Assembly: GCA_022705405.1 (NCBI GenBank) | Contig: JAKJEN010000006.1 | Span: 419-43,264, forward strand | Length of the DNA: 42,846 nucleotides | Direction of reading: 5' to 3' | From: Planctomycetota bacterium | Lineage (GTDB): Bacteria > Planctomycetota > Phycisphaerae > Sedimentisphaerales > Anaerohalosphaeraceae | Part shown: piece after piece, positions 20,333 through 29,179 of the stretch | Layout of the letters: every line of letters starts with the position of its first letter | Numbering within the stretch: the stretch's first letter is position 1 | Program-made: the position numbers and the translations under genes | Notes under the pieces: model-generated | Told to the model about the DNA's origin: nothing | Database searches by the model: none | What the model saw: only the letters and a program-made list of their open reading frames with translations

Positions 20333-20362
20333 TTGACAGAACCTGGCGACCGATAATATAAA
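20333..20362 (+). promoter_or_regulatory. Promoter of the glycan assembly operon
   Basis: A perfect TTGACA (20333-20338) and TATAAA (20357-20362) are 18 bases apart, ten bases after the terminator. The leader to the GT2 start is about 70 bases and contains a small stem CCCAAA/TTTGGG (20372-20390). A second TATAAT at 20427-20432 lies seven bases before the ATG and lacks a good -35. Confidence 0.6.
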
Positions 20363-20439
20363 CAAAAGATCCCCAAATACTATTTTTGGGTGCAAAAAAG
20401 AGACTGTTATTTTAATGTAAAACAGGTATAATTAAAAAG

Positions 20440-21426
20440 ATGACAGGAGAAAACACCATAGATTTAACCCTTGTGATTCCTGTATATAACGAGGAATCAA
20501 ATCTGGAACCTCTGCATAAAGAGATTGTTGCCGTTTTTTCCGTAACGTCCTTTTCTTATGAAATCATTGCTGTCGACGACGGCAGTTTTGACGGAAGTTT
20601 ACAAAAACTTATAGAAATCCAGAAAAACGATCCTCATTTGCGGATTATCCGATTTCGCAGAAACTTTGGCCAGACGGCGGCCCTTGCAGCGGGATTCCGA
20701 CATGCCCGCGGGAAGGTCATTGTTCCGCTCGATGCCGACGGCCAAAATGATCCTGCGGATATTCCGCGTCTTTTAAAGAAACTCGATCAGGGCTATGATA
20801 TCGTGTCCGGTTGGCGAAAAGACCGAAAAGACAACAAGGTGACGCGGACTTTTCCCAGTCGTGTCGCCAATTGGCTGATCGGCCGAATCACCGGCGTTCG
20901 TCTCCATGATTACGGCTGTACGCTGAAGGCCTATCGCGCCGATTCAATCCGTCATATCCGGCTGTACGGCGAGATGCACCGGTTTATCCCGGCGCTGGCC
21001 CGTTGGGGCGGAGAGAGAGTAGCCGAAGAAGTGGTCAATCACCGGCCCCGGCTGCGCGGCAAGACCAAGTACGGACTGAACCGTATCCTTAAGGTGCTGC
21101 TGGATCTGGTGACTGTCAAATTTCTGGCCTCCTATTCGACCAAACCGATTTATATCTTCGGCGGGCTGGGCGTTGTCTGTATGATCGGGTCGGTTCTGAC
21201 CGGGGCGACGGTTTTGATTATGAAATACACGTTTCATTTTTCGATGAATCGTAATCCGCTGCTGATTGTATCGACAATGCTGATGACAACGGCGATCCAG
21301 TTCGTCCTGATGGGTCTTCTTGCGGAGATCCTGGTTCGAACCTATCATGAATCGCAGGACCGCCCGACGTATGTAATCGAAAAGATTCTGGAACCGTCTG
21401 CGGCAGCCCTGCCTCCGGAGGGCTGA
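20440..21426 (+). CDS. Family 2 glycosyltransferase, polyprenyl-phosphate sugar type (GtrB/DPM1-like)
   Basis: Likely transfers a sugar from a nucleotide donor to a polyprenyl phosphate on the cytoplasmic face of the membrane. The GT-A domain starts TLVIPVYNEESNLEPL, then VDDGSFDGS (46-53), NFGQTAALAAGF and the metal-binding DADGQNDP at about 98-105. HDYGCTLKAYR is the acceptor-site motif of DPM-like enzymes. Two membrane segments follow (about 233-258 and 272-297). A cytosolic tail ends the protein. The ATG at 20440 has no ribosome site. The next gene is a GT-C membrane transferase that could use its product. First gene of the glycan locus. Confidence 0.9.
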   Translation: MTGENTIDLTLVIPVYNEESNLEPLHKEIVAVFSVTSFSYEIIAVDDGSFDGSLQKLIEIQKNDPHLRIIRFRRNFGQTAALAAGFRHARGKVIVPLDADGQNDPADIPRLLKKLDQGYDIVSGWRKDRKDNKVTRTFPSRVANWLIGRITGVRLHDYGCTLKAYRADSIRHIRLYGEMHRFIPALARWGGERVAEEVVNHRPRLRGKTKYGLNRILKVLLDLVTVKFLASYSTKPIYIFGGLGVVCMIGSVLTGATVLIMKYTFHFSMNRNPLLIVSTMLMTTAIQFVLMGLLAEILVRTYHESQDRPTYVIEKILEPSAAALPPEG

Positions 21427-21433
21427 TTGAATC

Positions 21434-23572
21434 ATGCCATTACGGAAGAGTAAGAAAAGGAAGCCGGCGGTTCCGGCGGCCGGCGAGAAACAGAGCCGAC
21501 AGGGCGTCCTTCTAAGCGGCGGATTTCTTGTGACCGCGCTGTCGCTGTTTGCGGCCGTCTTTTTTTTCGCGTGGGGAAAATATCTTGAATTCAAGCAACC
21601 GGACCCATATGACGGCGGATCGTATGTCTATTCGGCCCAGCATCTGCTCAGCGGGGCGCGGCTTGGGATAGAAGAAATGCCCGCAGCGCAGCCGGGAACG
21701 CTGCTGGTCAATATCATCGGGGTGTACTGTGCGGGTTTTCGAGAGACCGGGCCGGAGATCCTGCAAATGCTGCTGCAGATCGGGGCCTTGGCGGCGATGT
21801 GGGCCGCGGCCGGCAGATTATTCGGCAGGGCGGCGGCGGTGTTTTCCGCGACGACGGCGGCGATTTATCTTTCCGCGCCTCATATCGCCAAATTCGGCAA
21901 TACCAAAGAGCAGTATATGATCGCTTTTATGGTGATGGCGGCCTCTTTCTGGATCTTATATGAAAGCAGCGGAAAGGTTCGCTGGCTGTTTCTGACAGGG
22001 GTTGGGCTGATCTGGCCGTATTATTTCAAGGCCACCGGACTGACGATTGATATTGCCTTCGGCATTTATTTTATCGCTCGAGGAATCCTTTGCAGGATTT
22101 CAGGCAGGCAATTTCAGAAGGAACTGCTGTGGATCATGGCGGGGGCCTGGCTGGGATTGGCGCCGCTGGCGGCGTTTTTTCTTTGGCAGGACCAATGGAA
22201 GATGCTGTGGGACAGTTTTCCGGTACTTGTGCTCAGGATTCTTTTGTTTTTGGATCTTTTGGCGGTTGCGGTTATTTATCTGGCGCGGCGTTCCCCTGTC
22301 TTACAGGCAGGGCGCCGCCTTCGACAGGTAAGATCTGCGATCTGGATTACCGGGTTTGTTGCTGTTTTGGCTATGACTGCCGTCGGGGCGCTGATTGTTC
22401 ACGGTGCTGCCGGAAGGGCCGAAGGGGATGTGCAATCTTATCTGTGCGGCCTGTTTTTTATAAAGATTCCTCAGGATATAGTCTTAAACATCGCTTATTA
22501 CTGGAACCGGGTCTTTCGGGCGGCCGGAACGGAGTCGGCCTATATTGCCAACAGCCGACAGATGTTTTCGTTGTCCAGGCAGGCCCCAATCGTGCTGCGA
22601 TATTACGCCTCGCTGAGTTTGCCGGTAGCCGCCTCGCTGCTGTCAATAATTTGCGCGGCGGGCGCCTGGGCTTTGGCCAAACTTCGCAAGCGCGGCTCGG
22701 CGGAGCTTCCGGAGCGGCTTGTTTGGCTTTTGGCGATGTGGTGGATTCTGGACATGGGATTTGCCTGGATTAGCCCGCATTCCTATGAGCAGTATTATCT
22801 GCCGTTGTGTGCCTCGGGGGCGATGCTGGGGGGGTATGCGGTATGGCGTTTTGCCCGTCTTATGAGTTCATCTCCGCGTCGGGTATTGTACTATCCGTTC
22901 GCCGCAGCGGCTGTATTGGTGATGGTTGGGATGATCTGGCCGCTTGTATTCGGCTATAAAAAGAGCGCTTATTCCGGAAAACCTTATGGAACCGATCGAA
23001 ACGGCCGGCCCATTCGCCAGCGCGGATATGTTCAGTCTTTTGCGCAGGCGCGTGCCGGAGAAGGCGCCTGGCAGAAAATCGGAACCTACATCCGGGAACA
23101 TACGCAGCAAACAGATACGATTTATGTCTGGGGCTGGTATCCGGGCATTTATGTACAAGCCCAGCGGCTGGCGCCGGTTCCAAAGGCCTTTGAATCGGAG
23201 ATGCATACGCGGCCGCCGGAGGAGATGGCAGGCCAAGTGCGCCGGATGCTCAGGCAGTTTGAGCAGACTCCGCCGGCGTATTTTGTAGATACCCGAAAGC
23301 AGCATTTTCCCTTTGATCGCCCGCCGCTGGAATTATGGCCTGTCTTGCAAACCCGACAGGGGGTCGGCTATTTGCCCAATACGGCGGAAACGATCTCCCT
23401 GTATGAGGATTCCTATCGATCTCTGTTGGAAAAACAATACGGCGCTTCGGAGGCCGGACGTTTCGATGCAATCAAACCCCTGCGCGATTTTATAATGGCG
23501 CATTATCGAATTGTGCCGGAACTGTCCTCGCCGGGTCCGCGCCGCCATACCCTGCTAAAGCGAAAAGACTGA
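21434..23572 (+). CDS. Polytopic membrane glycosyltransferase, GT39/GT83-like (GT-C fold)
   Basis: A 712-residue membrane protein, probably using a polyprenyl-linked sugar on the outer face of the membrane. A basic N-terminus leads to a first membrane segment (about 27-48). The first outer loop has PDPYDGGSYVYSAQHLLSG with acidic residues D57 and D60, placed like the catalytic Asp of ArnT/PMT enzymes. About ten more hydrophobic segments run to residue 510. A large soluble C-terminal part contains YVWGWYPGIYVQAQRLAP and DTRKQHFPFDRPP. It starts seven bases after the GT2 gene. Its donor is plausibly the GT2 product. The exact family is not settled. Confidence 0.8.
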   Translation: MPLRKSKKRKPAVPAAGEKQSRQGVLLSGGFLVTALSLFAAVFFFAWGKYLEFKQPDPYDGGSYVYSAQHLLSGARLGIEEMPAAQPGTLLVNIIGVYCAGFRETGPEILQMLLQIGALAAMWAAAGRLFGRAAAVFSATTAAIYLSAPHIAKFGNTKEQYMIAFMVMAASFWILYESSGKVRWLFLTGVGLIWPYYFKATGLTIDIAFGIYFIARGILCRISGRQFQKELLWIMAGAWLGLAPLAAFFLWQDQWKMLWDSFPVLVLRILLFLDLLAVAVIYLARRSPVLQAGRRLRQVRSAIWITGFVAVLAMTAVGALIVHGAAGRAEGDVQSYLCGLFFIKIPQDIVLNIAYYWNRVFRAAGTESAYIANSRQMFSLSRQAPIVLRYYASLSLPVAASLLSIICAAGAWALAKLRKRGSAELPERLVWLLAMWWILDMGFAWISPHSYEQYYLPLCASGAMLGGYAVWRFARLMSSSPRRVLYYPFAAAAVLVMVGMIWPLVFGYKKSAYSGKPYGTDRNGRPIRQRGYVQSFAQARAGEGAWQKIGTYIREHTQQTDTIYVWGWYPGIYVQAQRLAPVPKAFESEMHTRPPEEMAGQVRRMLRQFEQTPPAYFVDTRKQHFPFDRPPLELWPVLQTRQGVGYLPNTAETISLYEDSYRSLLEKQYGASEAGRFDAIKPLRDFIMAHYRIVPELSSPGPRRHTLLKRKD

Positions 23573-23591
23573 GAAGAACCCCAGATCCGAA

Positions 23592-23645
23592 GCGGACTGC
23601 GGAGGATATAAAATCATTTCTTTTAAACAGTCCGCCTTTTATAAT
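23592..23645 (+). promoter_or_regulatory. Stem-loop with embedded TATAAT before the third glycan gene
   Basis: GCGGACTG (23592-23599) pairs perfectly with CAGTCCGC (23628-23635) over a 28-base loop and is followed by CTTTT. TATAAT at 23640-23645 comes next, nine bases before the ATG at 23655. It could be an attenuator or a weak internal promoter; no -35 is visible. Confidence 0.35.
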
Positions 23646-23654
23646 ACGTCGAGT

Positions 23655-24833
23655 ATGGCGCAAAAAATCAATCTCTTGATGGTCAATTACGAGTATCCTC
23701 CGATTGGGGGCGGGGCCGGCAAAGCGCATCAGGCCCTGCTTAGGGAATACGCTCTTCGGGACGACCTTCGTGTGGATGTAGTCGCTTCTTTCTGCGGGCG
23801 CGGCGTTTTGGTCGAACAGCCGGCCGCCCATATTACTCTGCATCGGGTAGGGATCAGAAAAAAAAATCTCCATTACTGGACCAAGCCGGAGGTGTTGGAA
23901 TGGCTGATCAAGTCCCGCGGGGTATACGACCGTCTGCTTCGAGAAAACAATTATGATCTGGGCCATGCTTTTTTTGCTTTTCCTTCCGGCTGGCTGCACT
24001 ATCGCTCGGCGGATCGCCTTCCATATATTCTCTCTCTGCGCGGTTCGGATGTTCCCGGCTATAACATCCGGCTGGGGATTGATTATAAACTTTTGTCCGG
24101 GCTGTTTCGGCGCATTTGGAATCGGGCCGATGCAATTGTGGCCAACAGCGTCGGGCTGGCCCGTCTGGCCGGACAATTTACGCCGAATCTTTCCATCGAT
24201 GTTATTGCCAACGGGGTGGATACCCGGCGATATTTTCCGGCGTCCGAGCCGCTGCCGCTTCGGCCGCTGCGGATCTTGTCGGTGTCTCGGCTGATTCGAC
24301 GCAAGCGGCTTTGCCTGTCAATCCAGGCGGTTCAAAAGGCCCTTGAGTCGGGCCTTGATGTTCATTTTTATATTGCCGGCGAAGGCAACCTGCTTGGCTC
24401 GCTCAAAAAAACAGCCGAGCGACTCGGTCTGGCCGAGCGGGTGCATTTTCTCGGCCGTATTGAGCCGGAGCAAATGGCGGAGGTGTACCGTCAAAACCAT
24501 CTGCTGCTGATGACCAGCAGACATGAAGGGATGAGCAACGCGATGCTGGAAGCGATGGCTTGCGGACTGCCTGTTGTGACTACGCATTGCGAAGGAGTGG
24601 AGGAGTTAATTCAGGGCAATGGGATTGTGGTGGATGAACCCAGCCCCGAAAAGATCGGTCAGGCCATAAAAACCCTGGCCGACCGGCCGTCAGTCTATGA
24701 GGCGATGTCGCGGGCATCCCAGGACAGGGCGAAGCAGTTCAGTTGGGAGGCCGCAGCGGATCGTTATCAAACCTGCTATCGAAGGATTCTGGAGCACAAA
24801 AGGTCCGCCCGCAGGCAGGAGCCGGAGCCATGA
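23655..24833 (+). CDS. Family 4 glycosyltransferase
   Basis: A GT-B fold retaining glycosyltransferase of 392 residues, probably cytosolic or peripheral at the membrane. The N-terminal domain has VNYEYPPIGGGAGKAHQALL with the glycine-rich acceptor loop. The donor domain has SVSRLIRRKRLCLSIQA, DVHFYIAGEGNLL, and the EX7E-type segment HEGMSNAMLEAMACGLPVV. The C-terminus ends with a basic, arginine-rich stretch. The last four bases overlap the next gene (ATGA), so the CapK-like enzyme is coupled to it. Donor and acceptor sugars cannot be read from sequence. No ribosome site is visible at the ATG; see the adjacent stem-loop. Confidence 0.9.
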   Translation: MAQKINLLMVNYEYPPIGGGAGKAHQALLREYALRDDLRVDVVASFCGRGVLVEQPAAHITLHRVGIRKKNLHYWTKPEVLEWLIKSRGVYDRLLRENNYDLGHAFFAFPSGWLHYRSADRLPYILSLRGSDVPGYNIRLGIDYKLLSGLFRRIWNRADAIVANSVGLARLAGQFTPNLSIDVIANGVDTRRYFPASEPLPLRPLRILSVSRLIRRKRLCLSIQAVQKALESGLDVHFYIAGEGNLLGSLKKTAERLGLAERVHFLGRIEPEQMAEVYRQNHLLLMTSRHEGMSNAMLEAMACGLPVVTTHCEGVEELIQGNGIVVDEPSPEKIGQAIKTLADRPSVYEAMSRASQDRAKQFSWEAAADRYQTCYRRILEHKRSARRQEPEP

Positions 24834-26176
24834 ACTGGAGGAAGCCCATCCTGAGGATCCTCGCGGCGGCGCAGGGAACCCGAATCTTTCCTTATTATCG
24901 GGAAATCCTGTCCTATAAAACAGCGTCGCGGGAAGAAATTCGCCGACGGACAAACGAAAAGCTGCGGCGTCTGCTGCTTCATTCCTGGCGTCAGGTCCCG
25001 TATTATCGGGATGTCCTGACCCGCTGCGGCGTTGTCCGCAATGGAACTGTCGAATTGGAACGATTTACGCAGATCCCCCTTTTGACCAAGGAGATCATTG
25101 ACCGGCAGGCGGATCGTCTGCATTCGGAGGACCATCGTCGGCGGCGATCCTATTCCAACACCTCCGGAGGCAGTACCGGCCGACCTGTTCAGTTCCTTCA
25201 GGATAAAAGATATGACCAGTGGAACATTGCGACCAAGTTGTATTTTAACGCCAACCTCGGAAAGGATCTCGGGCAGCGGGAACTTAAGTTGTGGGGTTCG
25301 GAACGGGATATCCTGCAGGGAACCGTCGGCCTGAAGGAACGATTGATTAATTTTTTTTATAATCGGCGGTTTTTTAATTGCTATCGTTTTGGGACCGAAC
25401 AAATCGAGTCGCTGATCCGGCTGAACAATCAATTTAAGCCGGTTATTTATTGGAGTTATATGGAGGCGGCTTTTGAGCTGGCCCGGTATCTGCAAGACCA
25501 TCCGCGCCCGTTTTATTCGCCCCAATGCCTGATTTCTACAATCGGCCCCCTGACGGAACAGGTGCGGGCGACCATTGAATCGGCCCTGGGCTGTCGGGTT
25601 TATAACCAGTATGGCTCGCGCGAGGTTGGGCCGATTGCCTGTCAGTGTACGGAGCAAAAGGGTCTGCATACCTTTCCGTGGTGGCAATACCTGGAACTGA
25701 TCGATAGCGATAACGGTCTGCCGATTGCAGAAGGCCAGGGCCAGGTTGTGATTACGACACTGGAGAATTACAGCATGCCGCTGATCCGCTATGCGATTGG
25801 CGATGCGGCGGCGCTGGATGCAGGCGTTTGTCCGTGCGGCGTGCAGACGCCGATCCTGAAGGAGGTGCTCGGGCGGACGCTGGGTTATTTCAAAAAAGCC
25901 GACGGCACAAAGGTTCATTCGCACTTTCTGGTGCAGGCCTTATTTCATAAACGATGGATCCGGCGTTTTCAGATTATTCAGACGGATTCAAACCGCGTGG
26001 TATTTCGGATTGAAAGCGCCCGCCCGCAGGAACCGCCGGGCTCCGATCTGGAAGAGATCGCCGAAAAGACGCGTATCTTAATGGGTCCTGCCTGCCGGAC
26101 TGAATTTGAGTTTGTCGAGTCGATACAACCGACGGCCGGCGGAAAAATGATGTACACCATCTCGCAAGTGCAATAA
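24830..26176 (+). CDS. CapK/PaaK-like adenylate-forming enzyme
   Basis: A member of the phenylacetate-CoA ligase/CapK group of adenylating enzymes, which activate a carboxylic acid with ATP. The 448-residue protein has the P-loop YSNTSGGSTGRPVQF (about 105-119), the NQYGSREVGP motif and the conserved LIRYAIGDAA. VCPCGVQTPIL and a C-terminal GGKMMYT, with the putative catalytic Lys, also appear. CapK homologues recur in capsule and exopolysaccharide loci, usually with unknown substrate. I chose ATG at 24830 because it overlaps the previous stop and gives the usual N-terminus; the frame is open further left to 24743. It is near the AsnB-like gene. No acyl carrier protein is nearby. Confidence 0.86.
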   Translation: MNWRKPILRILAAAQGTRIFPYYREILSYKTASREEIRRRTNEKLRRLLLHSWRQVPYYRDVLTRCGVVRNGTVELERFTQIPLLTKEIIDRQADRLHSEDHRRRRSYSNTSGGSTGRPVQFLQDKRYDQWNIATKLYFNANLGKDLGQRELKLWGSERDILQGTVGLKERLINFFYNRRFFNCYRFGTEQIESLIRLNNQFKPVIYWSYMEAAFELARYLQDHPRPFYSPQCLISTIGPLTEQVRATIESALGCRVYNQYGSREVGPIACQCTEQKGLHTFPWWQYLELIDSDNGLPIAEGQGQVVITTLENYSMPLIRYAIGDAAALDAGVCPCGVQTPILKEVLGRTLGYFKKADGTKVHSHFLVQALFHKRWIRRFQIIQTDSNRVVFRIESARPQEPPGSDLEEIAEKTRILMGPACRTEFEFVESIQPTAGGKMMYTISQVQ

Positions 26177-26229
26177 GGGAGTTTCGACAGTCGTATGATG
26201 AAAAGAACTCAGAAAAGAACGGAAAACAC

Positions 26230-27351
26230 GTGAATCGGCAAGGTCCAATCTCGCTCTGCCTGGTTTCGCCCAAGGCCTATCCGCTGCTGGATCCTTCTGT
26301 GGAGGCCCCGTTTGGCGGCGCCGAGGTGGATTTGTATTATCTGGCGACCGAACTGGCAAAGGATCCGGAATTTCAGGTTTCGATGGTCGTTGCCGACTAT
26401 GGCCAGCCCGCCGAACAGGTTATCGAAAATGTTCGCGTTTTGAAAAGTTTGCGCTTTGACGGCAATTTTTTGTCCGGCGCTTTTCAAATCTATCGCGCTT
26501 TGCGAGCGGCGGAAGCGGAGATGTATCTGATTAAAACCTTTTCTCTCGGCGTGCCGCTGGTGTACAGTTTCTGTCGGCTTTACGGAAAAAAGTTTCTCTA
26601 TCGAACGGCTCACCAAAACGACAGCGACGGAACTTATCGAAGGCGGCATCCGATTCGAGGACGAATTTTTGAATTCTGTCTGCGGCATGCCGATGGAATC
26701 TTTGTTCAGAATCAATCTGATCGGGATTTGCTGAAGGCCCGCCTTGGCGTGGATTCGATGGTAATTGCCAATGGTCATCGGCTTGCTCCTGCGTCTTTGC
26801 AGGATCGCGACTGCCTGCTGTGGGCGGGCCGCAGCGCCGAGTTTAAGCGGCCGGAACGATTTCTGGATCTGGCCCGGCATTTTCCGGAAGAAAAATTCGT
26901 GATGATCTGCCGACCGGATATCCGGGATTCCGACTTTTCCCGTCTGCGTCAAAAGGCCCTGGCTCTGTCGAATTTGGAGTTTATCGAGGGAGCGCCGTTT
27001 CATGAAACCTGCCGCTACTTTGCTTGCGCCAAAGTATTTATCAATACCTCCGACGCCGAGGGTTTTCCCAATACGTTTATTCAGGCGGCTCAGGCGGAGA
27101 CGGCGATTTTGTCCTGGCAGGTCAACCCTGACCAGTTCCTGACCCGCCATCAGTGCGGTCTGGCCTGCGGGGGGAACATGGATAAACTGTGCGAAGGGTT
27201 GAGATTTCTTCTGGAAAAAGAGCGCTATCTTGAGATTGGACAAAATGGATTGAAGTACTGTCGACAGAATCATGATATTGCGGCGCTGGTGAAGATTTAC
27301 AAAGAGCATTTATATCGATTGGCGGGCCGACAGCCCAAAGGACCCAGATAG
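26230..27351 (+). CDS. Family 4 glycosyltransferase
   Basis: A GT-B type glycosyltransferase of 373 residues, more divergent than the gene at 23655. The N-terminal domain has GGAEVDLYYLATELAKD, a typical acceptor-side helix after the glycine motif. The C-terminal domain has WAGRSAEFKRPERFLDLA and NTSDAEGFPNTFIQAAQ, the latter in the position of the EX7E motif. The start is GTG at 26230, with a purine-rich stretch and GGAAAA upstream. It follows the CapK-like gene by 53 bases and precedes the AsnB-like gene by three bases, so all are probably cotranscribed. Sugar specificity unknown. Confidence 0.86.
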   Translation: MNRQGPISLCLVSPKAYPLLDPSVEAPFGGAEVDLYYLATELAKDPEFQVSMVVADYGQPAEQVIENVRVLKSLRFDGNFLSGAFQIYRALRAAEAEMYLIKTFSLGVPLVYSFCRLYGKKFLYRTAHQNDSDGTYRRRHPIRGRIFEFCLRHADGIFVQNQSDRDLLKARLGVDSMVIANGHRLAPASLQDRDCLLWAGRSAEFKRPERFLDLARHFPEEKFVMICRPDIRDSDFSRLRQKALALSNLEFIEGAPFHETCRYFACAKVFINTSDAEGFPNTFIQAAQAETAILSWQVNPDQFLTRHQCGLACGGNMDKLCEGLRFLLEKERYLEIGQNGLKYCRQNHDIAALVKIYKEHLYRLAGRQPKGPR

Positions 27352-27354
27352 CGT

Positions 27355-29166
27355 ATGTACGAATTCGCCGGAATAAACCGTAAGGAGCAGCCGACGATAG
27401 AGGCCATGACCAATCAACTGGCCCGCTGCAGGACAGGCCGAGAAGGGTATATTTTGCGGGACGGCCTCAGTTTAGGGTTTATAGACTCCGCAGTTTTGGA
27501 CCGCCGCGAACAGCAACCGCTTCTGACGGGCAAGGAAGACCAAACGGTTTGGGTCTTCTGCAGCGGGACGATCTTTAACATTTCTGATTTGAAAAAAGAA
27601 CTGACTGCACTGGGGCATGACATTCAATCCGGCGCCGATGCCGAGACGCTTGTACACAGCTATCGGCAGTGGGGCATGGAGATGCTGCAGCGGCTGAACG
27701 GTCAATTTGCTTTGTGTCTTTTTGACCAATCTGCCCGAAAACTTTTTTTGGCGAGAGACCGTTTTGGATTCAAGCCGCTCTATTACGCCTTTGAGAATGG
27801 GCGGTTTGTTTTTGGTTCTCAGTTGAAGGCCGTTATGTACAGCGGCATCGACAAAACGCTGGATGCGGTATCGCTGAATCATTATCTGTATTTCGGTTAT
27901 ATGCCGACGGGGCGGTCGATCTTTCAAAAGGTTTACCCTCTGCAGCCGGCGCACTTTCTGATCTATGATCTGGCCGCCGGCAGGATCGAGCAGATCAATC
28001 GATACTGGATTCTTTCCTTTCAGCAGGGCGCGCCTCGCACCGAAGAAGATATTGCCGCTGAATTGGCTGACCGGCTTGGTCAGAGCGTGCGGATGCGGAT
28101 GATCGGACAGGCGCCGGCAGGGGTGTTTTTATCCGGCGGTCTGGATAGTTCAATTTTAGTGTCGCTGATGCGGGAGCAGACAGAAACAATAAAAACCTTC
28201 TCCATCCGATTTGATCGACCGGATTTTGATGAAACTCATTATGCGCGGATTGTTTCAGACCGTTTCCGCGCTGAGCGCCATGAGATCCGGTTTAACGCCG
28301 AGCATGTGCGCGATTTGATGGATCGCCTGCCGATTTATTATGATGAGCCGTTCGCCGATCCCTCGATGATTCCCGCCTGGCTGGTCTGCTCTGTAGCCCA
28401 GACGCAGACAGCCGTCTGCATGTCCGGCACAGGCGGGGATGAATTGTTCGGCGGCTATCCAAGGCATCGGGAGTTTATGATTCTCAAACGCCTCAACCGC
28501 CTGCCGGGCTTTCTGCGAAAGATACTGGACGGCGGGGCGGCTATGGGACGGGGCGGCAAACGGAGCAAATTACGGGCGTTTTTAAGGCATCCGCTGACGG
28601 ATGAGGTTCTCTATCAAATGCTGCTCAGTTATATGTTTCGGCGGCCGGACGAAAAGACCGCACAGCCGTATGATTTCAGCTCATCGGGCGTATGTTTTGA
28701 CAAACCGTGCGATCTGGACAATCTGCTTTTTTATGATCTGTTTGACTATCTGCCCAATTGTCTGTTGCCTAAGGAGGAGCGGGCGGCGTCGGCCTTTGGG
28801 CTGGAAATTCGCATGCCGTTTCTGGATCCTGAGTTTGCCGAGTTTGCCGCCGCAATTCCGGCCGCCCTGAAGGTGCGCGGCAGACAAAAAAAATACATTC
28901 TGAAGAAGGCCTTCCGTTCGGCGCTGCCTGCAGAGATTGTCCGCCGAAAAAAACAGGGATTCGGCGTGCCGATTGCGCATTATTTTCGCAAAGAATTAAA
29001 ATCTTTTGCTGCCGAAAACCTGTTTTCCCAGACGGCCGGCGAGTATTTTGATTCGGTCCTGCTGGAGTCTTTTTGGGCCCAGCATCAAAGCGGGGTCTGC
29101 GACTACTCGCGCCTGTTGTGGTCTGTGATGATGCTTACGCTATGGCATGACCGCTGGATGCGATGA
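27355..29166 (+). CDS. AsnB-like amide synthetase with degenerate glutaminase domain
   Basis: A 603-residue relative of glutamine-dependent asparagine synthetase. The family starts MCGI, with Cys1 of the mature protein as glutaminase nucleophile. This one starts MYEFAGI, with Tyr in that place. Other glutaminase motifs are also lost: RGPD-type residues read CRTGREG and NGEIYN reads SGTIFN. The synthetase domain keeps the ATP pyrophosphatase loop FLSGGLDSS (259-266), DEPFADPS and GGDELFGGY. The Glu of the SGEGxDE motif is Thr359. Loss of the Cys occurs in beta-lactam synthetase and lasso-peptide cyclase McjC, which make amides without glutamine. It is probably an amide ligase for a glycan precursor. 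Substrate unknown; no gene symbol given for that reason. Confidence 0.85.
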   Translation: MYEFAGINRKEQPTIEAMTNQLARCRTGREGYILRDGLSLGFIDSAVLDRREQQPLLTGKEDQTVWVFCSGTIFNISDLKKELTALGHDIQSGADAETLVHSYRQWGMEMLQRLNGQFALCLFDQSARKLFLARDRFGFKPLYYAFENGRFVFGSQLKAVMYSGIDKTLDAVSLNHYLYFGYMPTGRSIFQKVYPLQPAHFLIYDLAAGRIEQINRYWILSFQQGAPRTEEDIAAELADRLGQSVRMRMIGQAPAGVFLSGGLDSSILVSLMREQTETIKTFSIRFDRPDFDETHYARIVSDRFRAERHEIRFNAEHVRDLMDRLPIYYDEPFADPSMIPAWLVCSVAQTQTAVCMSGTGGDELFGGYPRHREFMILKRLNRLPGFLRKILDGGAAMGRGGKRSKLRAFLRHPLTDEVLYQMLLSYMFRRPDEKTAQPYDFSSSGVCFDKPCDLDNLLFYDLFDYLPNCLLPKEERAASAFGLEIRMPFLDPEFAEFAAAIPAALKVRGRQKKYILKKAFRSALPAEIVRRKKQGFGVPIAHYFRKELKSFAAENLFSQTAGEYFDSVLLESFWAQHQSGVCDYSRLLWSVMMLTLWHDRWMR

Positions 29167-29179
29167 GCCGGCGCGGGCT

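Noticed and set aside
22828-22834. G7 tract in the GT-C gene as a second phase-variation site
   Set aside because: The reading frame is intact on both sides, so there is no sign of switching at present.
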